The position numbers were made by a program, and so were the translations under genes. Shown here piece after piece: positions 53,278 through 61,663 of a stretch of DNA of 64,000 nt. The notes under the pieces are model-generated. The model made no database searches. It was not told the DNA's origin and saw only the letters and a list, made by a program, of their open reading frames with translations. The number at the start of each line of letters is the position of its first letter. Within the stretch, counting starts at the first letter, position 1. The stretch comes from Verrucomicrobiota bacterium (GTDB lineage Bacteria > Verrucomicrobiota > Verrucomicrobiia > Opitutales > Opitutaceae), in the NCBI GenBank assembly GCA_016222805.1, contig JACRQG010000005.1, forward strand, positions 176,141 to 240,140, read 5' to 3'.

Positions 53278-53898
53278 CAGTGTGTGAGTGCCGATCCCCA
53301 TGGTACCGTTACGCGTCGGTTCGGTTGAATCCGGGGGCGCCGACCCCAGCCGAAGAGCTCCATCTCACCGTCCTGGCCGGCCTCAGCGAGGCCGGCTACA
53401 TCGGGCAAGGTCGTGTCGATCGTTGGCAGCCACACCCGCGCTGCGGACACCCCTGTGGAGCCGTATCCCTGCAAGCGAACCACAAAGAGACACGAACCAA
53501 CCCGAAGGGGCATACTCTGCGACGGCGGAGGCCTTACCGCCCACCGAACGGTCAACGCGGCGCGCCGGGCGATCCTTCGTGGCGATTCGTGTCTCTTCGT
53601 GGTTTTCCGCTGAATGGCCCCGACTGGAGCGGGGACCTCCCGGAGTTCCCTTTTGCCTAGGTCCCCTCTCGAGAGGGGTGTCGCGCCAGCGACGGGGTGT
53701 GCCTGCCGGGCTGCGCCGGAACCTCGCGGCGCGGAAACTGGCCGCATCCGCTCGTCGCTGGGTGTTGGATCTCCGCAAGGCATCAGGAGTGGCCGCGATT
53801 CTGATGTTCAGGAATTCCGCCCGTTCACCGGGGATTTCGGGTTTTCGATCTTTCCGTGCTTCGCGAATTGGGTTTCGGAGGGGCGCAACCCCCGGCGT
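53278..53898. repeat. Repeat-filled gap splitting the galactose operon
   Basis: No gene is visible in these 620 bases. In order: an inverted family-B element (53322-53400, with GCCGGCCTCAGCGAGGCCGG), the MITE-like element at 53478-53604 listed separately, and a perfect 16-base palindrome CCCCTCTCGAGAGGGG (53663-53678) that begins another dispersed-repeat type (followed by TGTCGCGCCAGCGACGGGGT). The gap separates galactokinase from aldose 1-epimerase, which elsewhere are often adjacent, and suggests an insertion hotspot. Confidence 0.75.
53478..53604 (+). mobile_element. MITE-like 127-bp element, copy 2 (plus orientation)
   Basis: Terminal inverted repeats AACCACAAAGAGACACGAA and TTCGTGTCTCTTCGTGGTT match in 18 of 19 bases. 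The element is 127 bases, exactly the length of the copy at 35380-35506 in the opposite orientation, and the right half is nearly identical between them. No open reading frame of note and no clear target-site duplication. Its termini are better preserved than those of copy 1, so it may be the younger insertion. Confidence 0.75.
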
Positions 53899-55083
53899 CT
53901 ATCGCGTGCGGAAGCGGTAGCTGGTGACGGTGCGGTAGGTCTTCCCCGGGCGCAGGATGGTGGTCGGAAAGGCTGGCTGGTTTGGCGAGTCCGGGAAATG
54001 CTGGGCTTCAAGGCAGAAGCCGTGGCGATGTTGGTAGGCCCGCCCGCTTTTCCCGACGTTGGAACCATCGAGGAAGTTGCCGCAGTAGAACTGCAGGCCC
54101 GGCTCGACCGTCCACACCTCCATCACGCGACCGGAGAAGGGCTCATAGACGGTCGCGGCCAGGCCTGATTCGCCCGGAGGATGATCCAGCACCCAGTTGT
54201 GGTCATAACCGCCGCCGAAGCCGAGTTGTTCGTCGGCAACCGTCACGCGGTCTCCGATCGCGTGCGGCGTGGTGAAATCGAAGGGCGTCCCCTTCACCGC
54301 GACGATCCGCCCCGTGGGAATCAGGCCGGCGTCGACCGGTGTCATCCGGCTCGCCTGGAAGGTCAGCACGTGGCCGAGGATGTCGCCGCTGCCCTCCCCG
54401 CGCAGGTTGAAGTAGGAGTGGTTGGTGAGGTTGACCGGCGTGGACCGGTCCGTCGACGCCTCGTACTCGATCCGCAGGGTGGTATCGGCCTCGAGCCAGT
54501 AGTGCACCGTGACGTCGAGGTTGCCCGGATAACCCTCCTCGCCGTCGCGGCTGCGGTAGCGCAACCGGAGCCCCGCCCGCTCGCCCTCCACCACGGGCTC
54601 CGCCTGCCACAGGACCTTGTCGAAGCCGCGAAGGCCGCCGTGCAGATGGCAGGGCCGGCCACCCGGCGAGTTGTTGGTCGCCAGAGTGTAGGTCTGGCCG
54701 TCGAGCGTGAACCGCCCCTGGGCGATTCGGTTGCCGTAGCGGCCAACGATTGCGCCGAAGTACGGCGTGGCCCGCACGTAGTCCTCCACCCGCGGGTAAC
54801 CGAGGACGACATCGTCGAGCCGCCCGGCGCGATCCGGCACCAGCAGCCGCACGACAATGGCCCCGTAGTTCGTGATCTCGACCCGCGCGCCGCGGGCGTT
54901 GGTCAGTCGGTACAACGTGGCTTCACGGCCATCGGGGAGTCGCCCAAAGGAGGTCATTTCGATCGCGGGAGAGACAGGAGCCGGCGCGGGCGCCGCGGCC
55001 AGGGTTGAGGCCAGCAGCAGGCCGCCCAGCAGCCCCAGGCGGCTGCTGGACGCCCGGAAGCTGCCAGAGGTGGATGGGGTCAC
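53899..55083 (-). CDS. galM: Aldose 1-epimerase (mutarotase), exported
   Basis: A 394-residue mutarotase that interconverts alpha and beta anomers of galactose or other hexoses. It has a signal peptide (SRLGLLGGLLLASTLAAAPA), so it works in the periplasm, unlike the cytoplasmic GalM of E. coli. Catalytic landmarks are present: RYGNRIAQGRF, the first His region NSPGGRPCHLHGGLRGFDK, the second His in NLTNHSYFNLRGEG, GGYDHNWVLD, and the C-terminal catalytic Glu in HGFCLEAQHFPDSPN. The start is a GTG at 55083 that overlaps the stop of the GH2 gene (GTGA), so the two are translationally coupled. A role in converting galactose released outside for uptake is inference. Confidence 0.93.
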   Translation of the reverse strand: MTPSTSGSFRASSSRLGLLGGLLLASTLAAAPAPAPVSPAIEMTSFGRLPDGREATLYRLTNARGARVEITNYGAIVVRLLVPDRAGRLDDVVLGYPRVEDYVRATPYFGAIVGRYGNRIAQGRFTLDGQTYTLATNNSPGGRPCHLHGGLRGFDKVLWQAEPVVEGERAGLRLRYRSRDGEEGYPGNLDVTVHYWLEADTTLRIEYEASTDRSTPVNLTNHSYFNLRGEGSGDILGHVLTFQASRMTPVDAGLIPTGRIVAVKGTPFDFTTPHAIGDRVTVADEQLGFGGGYDHNWVLDHPPGESGLAATVYEPFSGRVMEVWTVEPGLQFYCGNFLDGSNVGKSGRAYQHRHGFCLEAQHFPDSPNQPAFPTTILRPGKTYRTVTSYRFRTR

Positions 55084-57029
55084 GGTTTTCCCTCCTGGAT
55101 CTTCTGGTTGAGCTCCCGCAGGGCCGCCGGCGTGATTTTCTCGCGGCGGCGATCATAGGTCAGAAAGCCGTTCACCTCGCCCTCGACGTCCGTGGTCTGG
55201 GTGTAGACCGCGGCGGAAAGTCCCTGGTCCCGGCGTTGGGTGGCGATGCCGGAGAACTTCACCTTCAACGCGGCGACGAAGGCCCCCTCGTCCTGAAAGG
55301 TCTGGTAGCCCCAGTTGCGCTTGGACGAATCCCAGAGGTGGCCCGGGATCGGCCAGCCCACGCCGCCGTATTCGCCAATCACGATGGCGCGATCCTGCTT
55401 GGCCACCGGCACGAGCGGGGTGGGCTCGTACGTATGGATATCATACACGTCCCCGCGATGCTGTTCCAGCCAGCCGGAGATGGCGTTGCACCAGCGCGAG
55501 GGATCGATCGCCTTGACCCAGCCCGCGAGGGCCGCCGTCTCGTACTGCCCCCACCCCTCGTTGTGGATCACCCACATCACGATGCTCGGGTGGTTGTACA
55601 GGGCCCCGATCATCCGCCGCAGCTCGAGTTCATGCTGCTCGCGGCTGGCCGCCAGCCGGATCGGCTCGCCCTCATCCTCGCGATGGTTGCGCAGGTGCCG
55701 GTTGAAGCCGGAGGGCATGTCCTGCCAGACGAGCAGGCCCAGCCGGTCGCAATGGAAGTAGTACCGGGCGGGCTCCACCTTGATGTGCTTGCGCAGCAGG
55801 TTAAACCCGGCGCGCTTCAACCAATCGATTTCCCAGGCCATCGCGGCATCACTGGGCGGCGTGAGCAACCCATCGGGCCACCAGCCCTGGTCCAGCGGAC
55901 CGTGCTGAAAAATGGGGCGGCCGTTGAGCCGCAGGTGCGGCTGGTCGACTTTCGGACCGGCCCCCAGGCTCACCGAGCGCAGGGCGAAATAGGAGGTCAC
56001 GGTGTCCAGCGGCGCGCCGGGCAACACCTCGGCCTGCGCATAGGCGGCCCGCTCCTGGGCGCCGAAGGCCGGCAACTGGGCCCGCTCCTTCGGCCGGCTC
56101 CGATCCCCGTGCGGGCTGCGGACCCGCACCAGTTCCGCCTGCAAATCGTACAGGAAGGGATCCTCGGGCGACCAGAGGCGCGCGTCGGGCACCGCCAGCC
56201 AGCCCTCACGATTCACGCGCACCACCGTCGTGGCGACGACGCGTCCCTGGGTGCTCGCCGTCAGGCGAACCGCCAGGGCATGGTCCTCCACCGCCGCGTT
56301 GACCAGGGTCGCCACCCGCAGGCGGGAGTTCTCCACGTCGGGCGTCAGACGCAGCTCGGCGAGATGCACCTCCGCAGGCACCGGCTCCACCCAGACGGTC
56401 TGCCAGATCCCCGACACCGGCGTGTACCAGATGCCGCGGGGATCGAGCTGCTGCTTGCCGCGCGGCTGCTCCCCGGTGTCGGTTGGATCGGTCACCCCCA
56501 GGACCAGTTCGTTGGCCCCCTCGCGGAGATAGCCGGTGAGATCAAACTGGAACGCATCCGACCCACCGGTGTGCGCTCCGACGAGGCCGCCATTGACCCA
56601 GAGGGAACAGGCGTAGTCGACCGCGCCAAAATGCAGGAGCACCCGCTGCCCCTTCCATGCGGCGGGAACCGTCCAGGTGCGGCGATACCAGACCCGATCC
56701 TCCGGAGTCACCTTGCGGGCAACGCCGGAAAGAGCCGACTCCACCGCGTACGGCACCAGGATCTTGCCTTCGTACTGCGCCGGTGCCGGCGCGGTGCGAC
56801 GCGTGATCGCATAATCCCAGAGGCCATTGAGGTTCTCCCACCGCTCGCGGACGAACTGCGGGCGCGGGTACTCCCGCCAGGCGTTTTCCGGGGTGACCTG
56901 GTCGCCCCAGGAGGTGGTCAGTCGGCCGGGCACCAGGCGCCAGCCGGAGTTTTCGGCGGCGGCCAGGGCCGGCAGGAGAAGCGCCGCCACGCTGGCGGCG
57001 GCCCACAGGGAAGGTTTTCGGATGTTCAT
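55080..57029 (-). CDS. GH2 family beta-galactosidase-like enzyme, exported
   Basis: A 649-residue glycoside hydrolase family 2 enzyme. The ATG at 57029 starts a signal peptide (LWAAASVAALLLPALAAAEN). The sugar-binding domain (ENLNGLWDYAITRR, DRVWYRRTWTVPAAWKGQRV, DYACSLWVNGGLVGAHTGGS) is followed by an Ig-like domain and the TIM barrel. The acid/base is Glu491 (IVMWVIHNEGWGQYETAA) and the nucleophile Glu553 (AIVIGEYGGVGWP). It lacks the long C-terminal domains of LacZ, so it resembles the shorter glycan-locus enzymes. It should cleave beta-galactosides or related beta-glycosides in the periplasm. It follows the sulfatase gene by 23 bases and overlaps the epimerase gene by 4. Confidence 0.92.
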   Translation of the reverse strand: MNIRKPSLWAAASVAALLLPALAAAENSGWRLVPGRLTTSWGDQVTPENAWREYPRPQFVRERWENLNGLWDYAITRRTAPAPAQYEGKILVPYAVESALSGVARKVTPEDRVWYRRTWTVPAAWKGQRVLLHFGAVDYACSLWVNGGLVGAHTGGSDAFQFDLTGYLREGANELVLGVTDPTDTGEQPRGKQQLDPRGIWYTPVSGIWQTVWVEPVPAEVHLAELRLTPDVENSRLRVATLVNAAVEDHALAVRLTASTQGRVVATTVVRVNREGWLAVPDARLWSPEDPFLYDLQAELVRVRSPHGDRSRPKERAQLPAFGAQERAAYAQAEVLPGAPLDTVTSYFALRSVSLGAGPKVDQPHLRLNGRPIFQHGPLDQGWWPDGLLTPPSDAAMAWEIDWLKRAGFNLLRKHIKVEPARYYFHCDRLGLLVWQDMPSGFNRHLRNHREDEGEPIRLAASREQHELELRRMIGALYNHPSIVMWVIHNEGWGQYETAALAGWVKAIDPSRWCNAISGWLEQHRGDVYDIHTYEPTPLVPVAKQDRAIVIGEYGGVGWPIPGHLWDSSKRNWGYQTFQDEGAFVAALKVKFSGIATQRRDQGLSAAVYTQTTDVEGEVNGFLTYDRRREKITPAALRELNQKIQEGKP

Positions 57030-57052
57030 GAAGAAAGACCGGCCGTTCGGGC

Positions 57053-58432
57053 TCACGGCGCGCGCACCGGGGCGGGGACCGGCAGCCGCCCGGTGTCGCC
57101 TTGCGCCGCCATCCAGGCGTCCACCTCGGCCCGGAGGGACGCCAGCTGCGCGGCGTGCCGCGGATCCGCCGCGAGATTGTGCTGTTCGTGCGGGTCGCGG
57201 CGAAGATCGTAGAGTTCCTCCGCCGGGCGAACGTGGTAGCGGGCCACCGCGGCCGCCGCGGCGGGCGAGGTGCGCCCGGCCTCGACCCAGCTGGCGAAAT
57301 AGCCGGCCCCATCCACCGGCTTGCCCAGGTCGATGTGGGTCGTGAACCGGACGTCGGGAAGGAGGTTGCGCAGGTACTTCCATTCGGCCGTACGAACGGA
57401 GCGGATCGGATAGCGGTTCATCTTCCCGTCGCTGCTGTGGGTGGTGAAGATCCGGTCGCGATGCCGGCTCGTTTCCCCGCGCAGCACCGGGGCGAACGAG
57501 CGCCCGTCGATCCCGGCCGGAGCCGGCCCGCCGGCCACCTCCACCAGGGTGGGCAGAAAGTCGATCCAGCTTACCATCGCATCGGTGCGCCGGCCCGCGG
57601 CGATCCGCCCGGGCCAGACGGCGATCAGGGGAGTCCGGATTCCGGCCTCGTAACAGTTCCACTTCGCGAACGGCCACTGCGCCCCGTGGTCCGAGCTGTG
57701 GAGGAAGAAGGTGTCCTCGCCCAGGACCGACCGGGCGGCATCGTAGATCGTGCCGAGATCAGCATCCATGCGCTCGACGGCCGCATAATACTTCGCCCGC
57801 ATGGCCCGGGTCTCCGCCGTGTCGACGTGCCCCGCCGGAAGCCGCAGCTTTGCCGGGTCGTAGCCGGCCCCCTGCTCCGGCCAGGGCACATGCGGCCAGT
57901 TGCTTCCGACCAAGAGGCAGAGCGGGCGGGAACTGCGCCGGGCCCGGAGCCACTCGACCGCCGCGGGGATCGCGGCGTGCTCGTGAAACTTGTCGTGGGC
58001 GAAGTGATCGAAGCCGTAATCGGCCGTGTGCTGGTAGTGGGAGACCTTGCCGAAAGCCACGACCTCGTAACCGAGCGCCTGGAGGAAAGCCGGGAGTTTC
58101 TTCAGTTCCGCGCGGGGCTTGCTGTGGTTGATCTCCGCGCCGTTGCGGGCGGGCATCAGCCCGGTGAGCAGGGCGGCCCGGCTCGGCGCGCAGCTGGGTG
58201 AGGCGACGAAGGCCCGATCAAACGTCAGTCCGGCCGCCGCCAGGCGGGCCATGTTGGGCGTGCGGACATCCGTCGCGCCGTAGACCGTCGAGTCCAGGAG
58301 GCTGTGGTCGTCCGAGAGGATCACCACGAGGTGCGGTCGGGAACCGGGGGCGGCAGCGGCTCCGGCGCCGGCGAGCATGGTCATCGCCGCGAAGGCTGCC
58401 GCCCGGCGGTACAGGGGAGAAATGGCGCGCAT
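57053..58432 (-). CDS. Exported sulfatase (type I, formylglycine-dependent)
   Basis: A 459-residue arylsulfatase-family enzyme that removes sulfate esters. The signal peptide lies before APGSRPHLVVILSDDHSLLD, whose two Asp residues bind the metal. The formylglycine precursor is Cys81 in SPSCAPSRAALLTG (CxPxR), so maturation would need an anaerobic- or aerobic-type formylglycine-generating enzyme, not seen here. Further metal and active-site parts are AFGKVSHYQH, GSNWPHVPWP, and FFLHSSDHGAQWPFAKWNCY. It starts 16 bases after the TonB-dependent receptor stop and precedes a beta-galactosidase, so a sulfated galactoside is a likely substrate (inference). S1 subfamily not determined; the layout recalls heparan-N-sulfatase-like members. 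Confidence 0.93.
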   Translation of the reverse strand: MRAISPLYRRAAAFAAMTMLAGAGAAAAPGSRPHLVVILSDDHSLLDSTVYGATDVRTPNMARLAAAGLTFDRAFVASPSCAPSRAALLTGLMPARNGAEINHSKPRAELKKLPAFLQALGYEVVAFGKVSHYQHTADYGFDHFAHDKFHEHAAIPAAVEWLRARRSSRPLCLLVGSNWPHVPWPEQGAGYDPAKLRLPAGHVDTAETRAMRAKYYAAVERMDADLGTIYDAARSVLGEDTFFLHSSDHGAQWPFAKWNCYEAGIRTPLIAVWPGRIAAGRRTDAMVSWIDFLPTLVEVAGGPAPAGIDGRSFAPVLRGETSRHRDRIFTTHSSDGKMNRYPIRSVRTAEWKYLRNLLPDVRFTTHIDLGKPVDGAGYFASWVEAGRTSPAAAAAVARYHVRPAEELYDLRRDPHEQHNLAADPRHAAQLASLRAEVDAWMAAQGDTGRLPVPAPVRAP

Positions 58433-58448
58433 GGGGAGAGCGGTGGGT

Positions 58449-61400
58449 TCAGAAGGTGAACGTGCTGGTGAAGAGGATCTGCCGCGGGCGCACCATCGCG
58501 ACCGCCCCCCAGGTGCCGTCGCTCAGGGTGTCGAGCGGCGTCAGCCCGCCGCGATCCAGGGCATTGCGGACGTTGATCTGTCCCTTCCACATCAGGTGTT
58601 TCGCCAGCCGGCGCTGGAACGACACCATCAGGTCGGTGTAGAACTCCGACCCGGTCATGTAGGGCCGCTGCACGTCAAAGACCTGCTGCTCCTCCGGCGT
58701 TCCGGCATTGATGGTCTTGAGCGGAAAGCCCACCGCCGCGCCGCTGCGATACCGGCAGCCGCCCCCGACGGTCAGCCCCTTGACCACGGCGCGAAGATCG
58801 TAGGTGGAGAACAGATTCACCCGCCACTCGCGCTGATCCTCGCGCACCTGGCCGTCAATGGCCCGGTTGTAGTCGCCTCGCGACTTCACCTCGGCGATCC
58901 AGTGCTGGTGGATCGTCAGCGCGCTCGAGTCGGAGATCCGCAGGTTGTCCCAGCCGCGGACCCCGAAGGTCGCGCTGCCCGGCCGCCGGTCGGTCACGTT
59001 TTCCCAAACGGAGCGCCGCCGCTCCTCCCAGATGAACCAGTCGCGGCCGATGTTGCTCTCGGTCGTCCGCTGCCGTCCGGCGGTGACGGACACCCGCCAG
59101 CGATCACTCGGATTCGCCACGACCTCGATGTCCAGCCCGCGCGCCACGCTGTCGCGGACGAAGTTGTAGCGGGTCACCGGGTACGCCACGGGGTCGAAGA
59201 CATCGGCCGGGATGGAGGGATCCAGGCCGCCCACACCGCGAATCCGCTGCTCGATCGTGGCCATGCCGCCGCGGTAGGCGACGATGTCGTTGGGCGGCGT
59301 GATCCCCTTCTCCGAGTTCTCGAACCAGTTCACCCGCAGGGAGAGTTTCCGTTCGCCCCAGTCGATCCGCAGCCCGTAGTCCCGGCCAGTGCCGTTCGTG
59401 CCGGCAGAGGGCTCCCCGGTGAGCACGTCGACGTTGCCCGTGGGAATGCCGTAGTTTTCCGACTGGCTGAAGTGGAAGGAGAACCACGGCAGCGGTCGCA
59501 GCACGAGCCCGCGGTTGTCCGACGTGCCCGCAGCAAATGTCGTGTATCCCTCGAAGGTCGCCTCGCGGCTCGTGGGGAACAGCCCGTTGGGTTGCCGCAC
59601 CGTGAACCGGGGGTCGACCTTGGCGACGCTGATGTCGTCGCGCCGCACGCCGTAGAAGGCGATCAGGCGATCCTGGAGAAAGTGGCTCTGCCACGCCCCC
59701 ATCGTGGATTCCACATGCTGCAGCGTGCCGGTCGGGGCGCTGAAGGCGCCGTCCGGATGATCGACAAACTGCACCGTCGACACCCGGCCCGTCACCGGAT
59801 CCGTAATCTGGAAGGGCCCGTTGCGGCGCCCCTGGAGCGGCGCCGCGGAGAAATCGCCCCCCGCCCCCGGATTTGCCGGATCGCCGAGGTAGTACCGGAC
59901 CCGCAGCAGCCGCGACGGGTCGCTGAAGCTCGCGGCGCGCGTGAACGAGAGGTTGTCGGTCACGACCGCCCGGAAGGCGCTGCCGTTGAGCGCGGTGATG
60001 GAGTTCGACCGCGACCGCATCCCGGCGAGGGTGTGCCGGCCCGCCCAGCGGGCCCAGTCGCGGCGGCGGGTGAAGTCGAATTCGTAGGAAGCGGTCAGCC
60101 GGGCCTCCTCCTCGCGCAGCAGCGTCGAGAACCCACGCAGCTCCCCTTCGGTGTAGTATTTGCCCGCGTTCGGATTGGGCGTGACGCGGTCCGGCAGGTA
60201 GCGGTTCGCATCGACATACACATTATAGAATGTGTTGTCGCCGAGGTACTCCCCCTTGAGTTCCTCGAGGTCCTCGCGGTTGTAGGCCAGCTCGACAAAG
60301 AGCCGGTCGAAGACCCGCTGCTCGAGGGAGAAGGTGTGCAGCCGGGAGGTGATCTGGTTGCCGCGGTGGTTGCCCCACAGCGAGGTGTCAAAGGGGAAGA
60401 CGGCCGGGTTCACCAGGCTGACGCGCCGGTTGAGGTCCTTGGGATTCTCGTCGCCCTGCTGGGTCGGCGACTTGGTGGTGACGGTGCCGTTCCACGGCGT
60501 GGTCAGCACGCTCGGGGTATTGCCGATCGAGATGATCGGATAGAGGGCGTTGGTCGCCGTGAAGACGCGCGCACTGGCTCCGGTCACGGCGTTGCCGCGC
60601 GAGTTGTCGAACAGCGGCCGGCCCGCCTCGATCCAGGGCGTGACGAAGTCGAAGGGCAGCTTGGCCTGGGTGCGCGAGGCGTCGCGCCGGGCGTGCTCGA
60701 AGAAATAGCGCGCCGTGGTGTGGGTGAACGGCTTGACCGTGAGGGTGCCGTAGTAGCGGTTCTGCCGGTCGTGGTTCGGCTTGATCCAGTCGCGGCTGTC
60801 GTCGTACAGGGCGGCGACGCGCAGGGCGACGCGGCCGGGGACAAGCACGCGGTTGAGGTCGAGGGCGCTGCGGGTGGAGTCGTGGTTATCGGCGCGGAAC
60901 GCCACTTCGGCGCGGTTGGCAAAGTTCGCCCGCTTCAGTGTCGAGTCCACGATGCCGCCCGGCGAACCGAGGCCGAACAGCACCGAGTTCGGCCCGCTCG
61001 CGAAGGTCAGCCGCTCGGTGTTGTAGCCGTCGACCACCGCGAGGGTGCGGAAGAAGTTGCGCGAATTGGTCGCGGTGTTGAGGCCGCGCACGCGGGTGTC
61101 GACCCGGATGTTGAGGGTGCCGAAGGCGACATTGGAACCCGGGGTGTGCTCGTAGGTGCCCTCGGTGTTGGTGGAATAGAGGTAGGCTTCCGCCAGGCTG
61201 GTGGCGCCGACGTCGGAGAGGAATTCCGGCGTCATCACCGAAATCTGCGCCGCGACATCGCGGAGGGAGGAATTGATCCGGCTGCCGGCCATCGTACTGG
61301 TGGCGAGGTAACCGCGATCCTCGGAGGCGCTGATCTCAAAGGGCGACAGCGTGACCACCTCACCGGCGGCGGCGGAGGCGGCCGGAGCGGCGGAGGTGCT

Positions 61401-61484
61401 TTGCGCTGGCAGCGTCACGGGGACGCCCAGCCCGAGCCAGGCGGCGATCCAGGGAAGCGGACGGAGGAGAGAGGAGGGGGTCAT
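58449..61484 (-). CDS. TonB-dependent receptor of the galactoside locus
   Basis: A complete 1011-residue outer-membrane receptor. The ATG at 61484 gives a signal peptide (LRPLPWIAAWLGLGVPVTLP). Unlike the other two receptors in the window it has no carboxypeptidase-like domain and goes straight to the plug (EVVTLSPFEISASEDRGYLA, MAGSRINSSLRDVAAQISVM, FLSDVGATSLAEAYLYSTNT, GPNSVLFGLGSPGGIVDSTL), a form very typical of Opitutaceae. The barrel ends in a terminal aromatic strand (RPRQILFTSTFTF). It heads the operon receptor, sulfatase, GH2, epimerase. A divergent XylR-type regulator lies 179 bases away. The ligand is probably a sulfated galacto-oligosaccharide (inference). Confidence 0.93.
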   Translation of the reverse strand: MTPSSLLRPLPWIAAWLGLGVPVTLPAQSTSAAPAASAAAGEVVTLSPFEISASEDRGYLATSTMAGSRINSSLRDVAAQISVMTPEFLSDVGATSLAEAYLYSTNTEGTYEHTPGSNVAFGTLNIRVDTRVRGLNTATNSRNFFRTLAVVDGYNTERLTFASGPNSVLFGLGSPGGIVDSTLKRANFANRAEVAFRADNHDSTRSALDLNRVLVPGRVALRVAALYDDSRDWIKPNHDRQNRYYGTLTVKPFTHTTARYFFEHARRDASRTQAKLPFDFVTPWIEAGRPLFDNSRGNAVTGASARVFTATNALYPIISIGNTPSVLTTPWNGTVTTKSPTQQGDENPKDLNRRVSLVNPAVFPFDTSLWGNHRGNQITSRLHTFSLEQRVFDRLFVELAYNREDLEELKGEYLGDNTFYNVYVDANRYLPDRVTPNPNAGKYYTEGELRGFSTLLREEEARLTASYEFDFTRRRDWARWAGRHTLAGMRSRSNSITALNGSAFRAVVTDNLSFTRAASFSDPSRLLRVRYYLGDPANPGAGGDFSAAPLQGRRNGPFQITDPVTGRVSTVQFVDHPDGAFSAPTGTLQHVESTMGAWQSHFLQDRLIAFYGVRRDDISVAKVDPRFTVRQPNGLFPTSREATFEGYTTFAAGTSDNRGLVLRPLPWFSFHFSQSENYGIPTGNVDVLTGEPSAGTNGTGRDYGLRIDWGERKLSLRVNWFENSEKGITPPNDIVAYRGGMATIEQRIRGVGGLDPSIPADVFDPVAYPVTRYNFVRDSVARGLDIEVVANPSDRWRVSVTAGRQRTTESNIGRDWFIWEERRRSVWENVTDRRPGSATFGVRGWDNLRISDSSALTIHQHWIAEVKSRGDYNRAIDGQVREDQREWRVNLFSTYDLRAVVKGLTVGGGCRYRSGAAVGFPLKTINAGTPEEQQVFDVQRPYMTGSEFYTDLMVSFQRRLAKHLMWKGQINVRNALDRGGLTPLDTLSDGTWGAVAMVRPRQILFTSTFTF

Positions 61485-61618
61485 GGGGTGCGGAGGGGAA
61501 AGGGAGAAAGGAGGAGGCGTCGAGGGACCGGCCGCGGCGCCGGGCCCGCCGCGGGCGCAAAACCGGATGATCCGCAACGGGGCTTCTGGTGTATCCGATC
61601 TTCGCGTGCGTGGCCATG

Positions 61619-61654
61619 AGAGATCCGGTTAGACTTTGTAGAGATCCGGTCTCT
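61619..61654 (+). promoter_or_regulatory. Direct-repeat operator before the XylR-type regulator
   Basis: AGAGATCCGGTT at 61619-61630 and AGAGATCCGGTC at 61640-61651 are direct repeats with a 21-base period, about two helical turns. The second is extended to AGAGATCCGGTCTCT (61640-61654), an inverted repeat of AGAGA and TCTCT. They end 10 bases before the regulator ATG at 61664 and lie in the divergent promoter region of the galactoside operon. XylR-type proteins of this architecture bind paired direct sites, so this is a good operator candidate. Confidence 0.6.
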
Positions 61655-61663
61655 ACTCCCGCC

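Noticed and set aside
58377-61619. 1080-residue plus-strand open frame
   Set aside because: Antisense to a complete TonB-dependent receptor; no recognisable domain.
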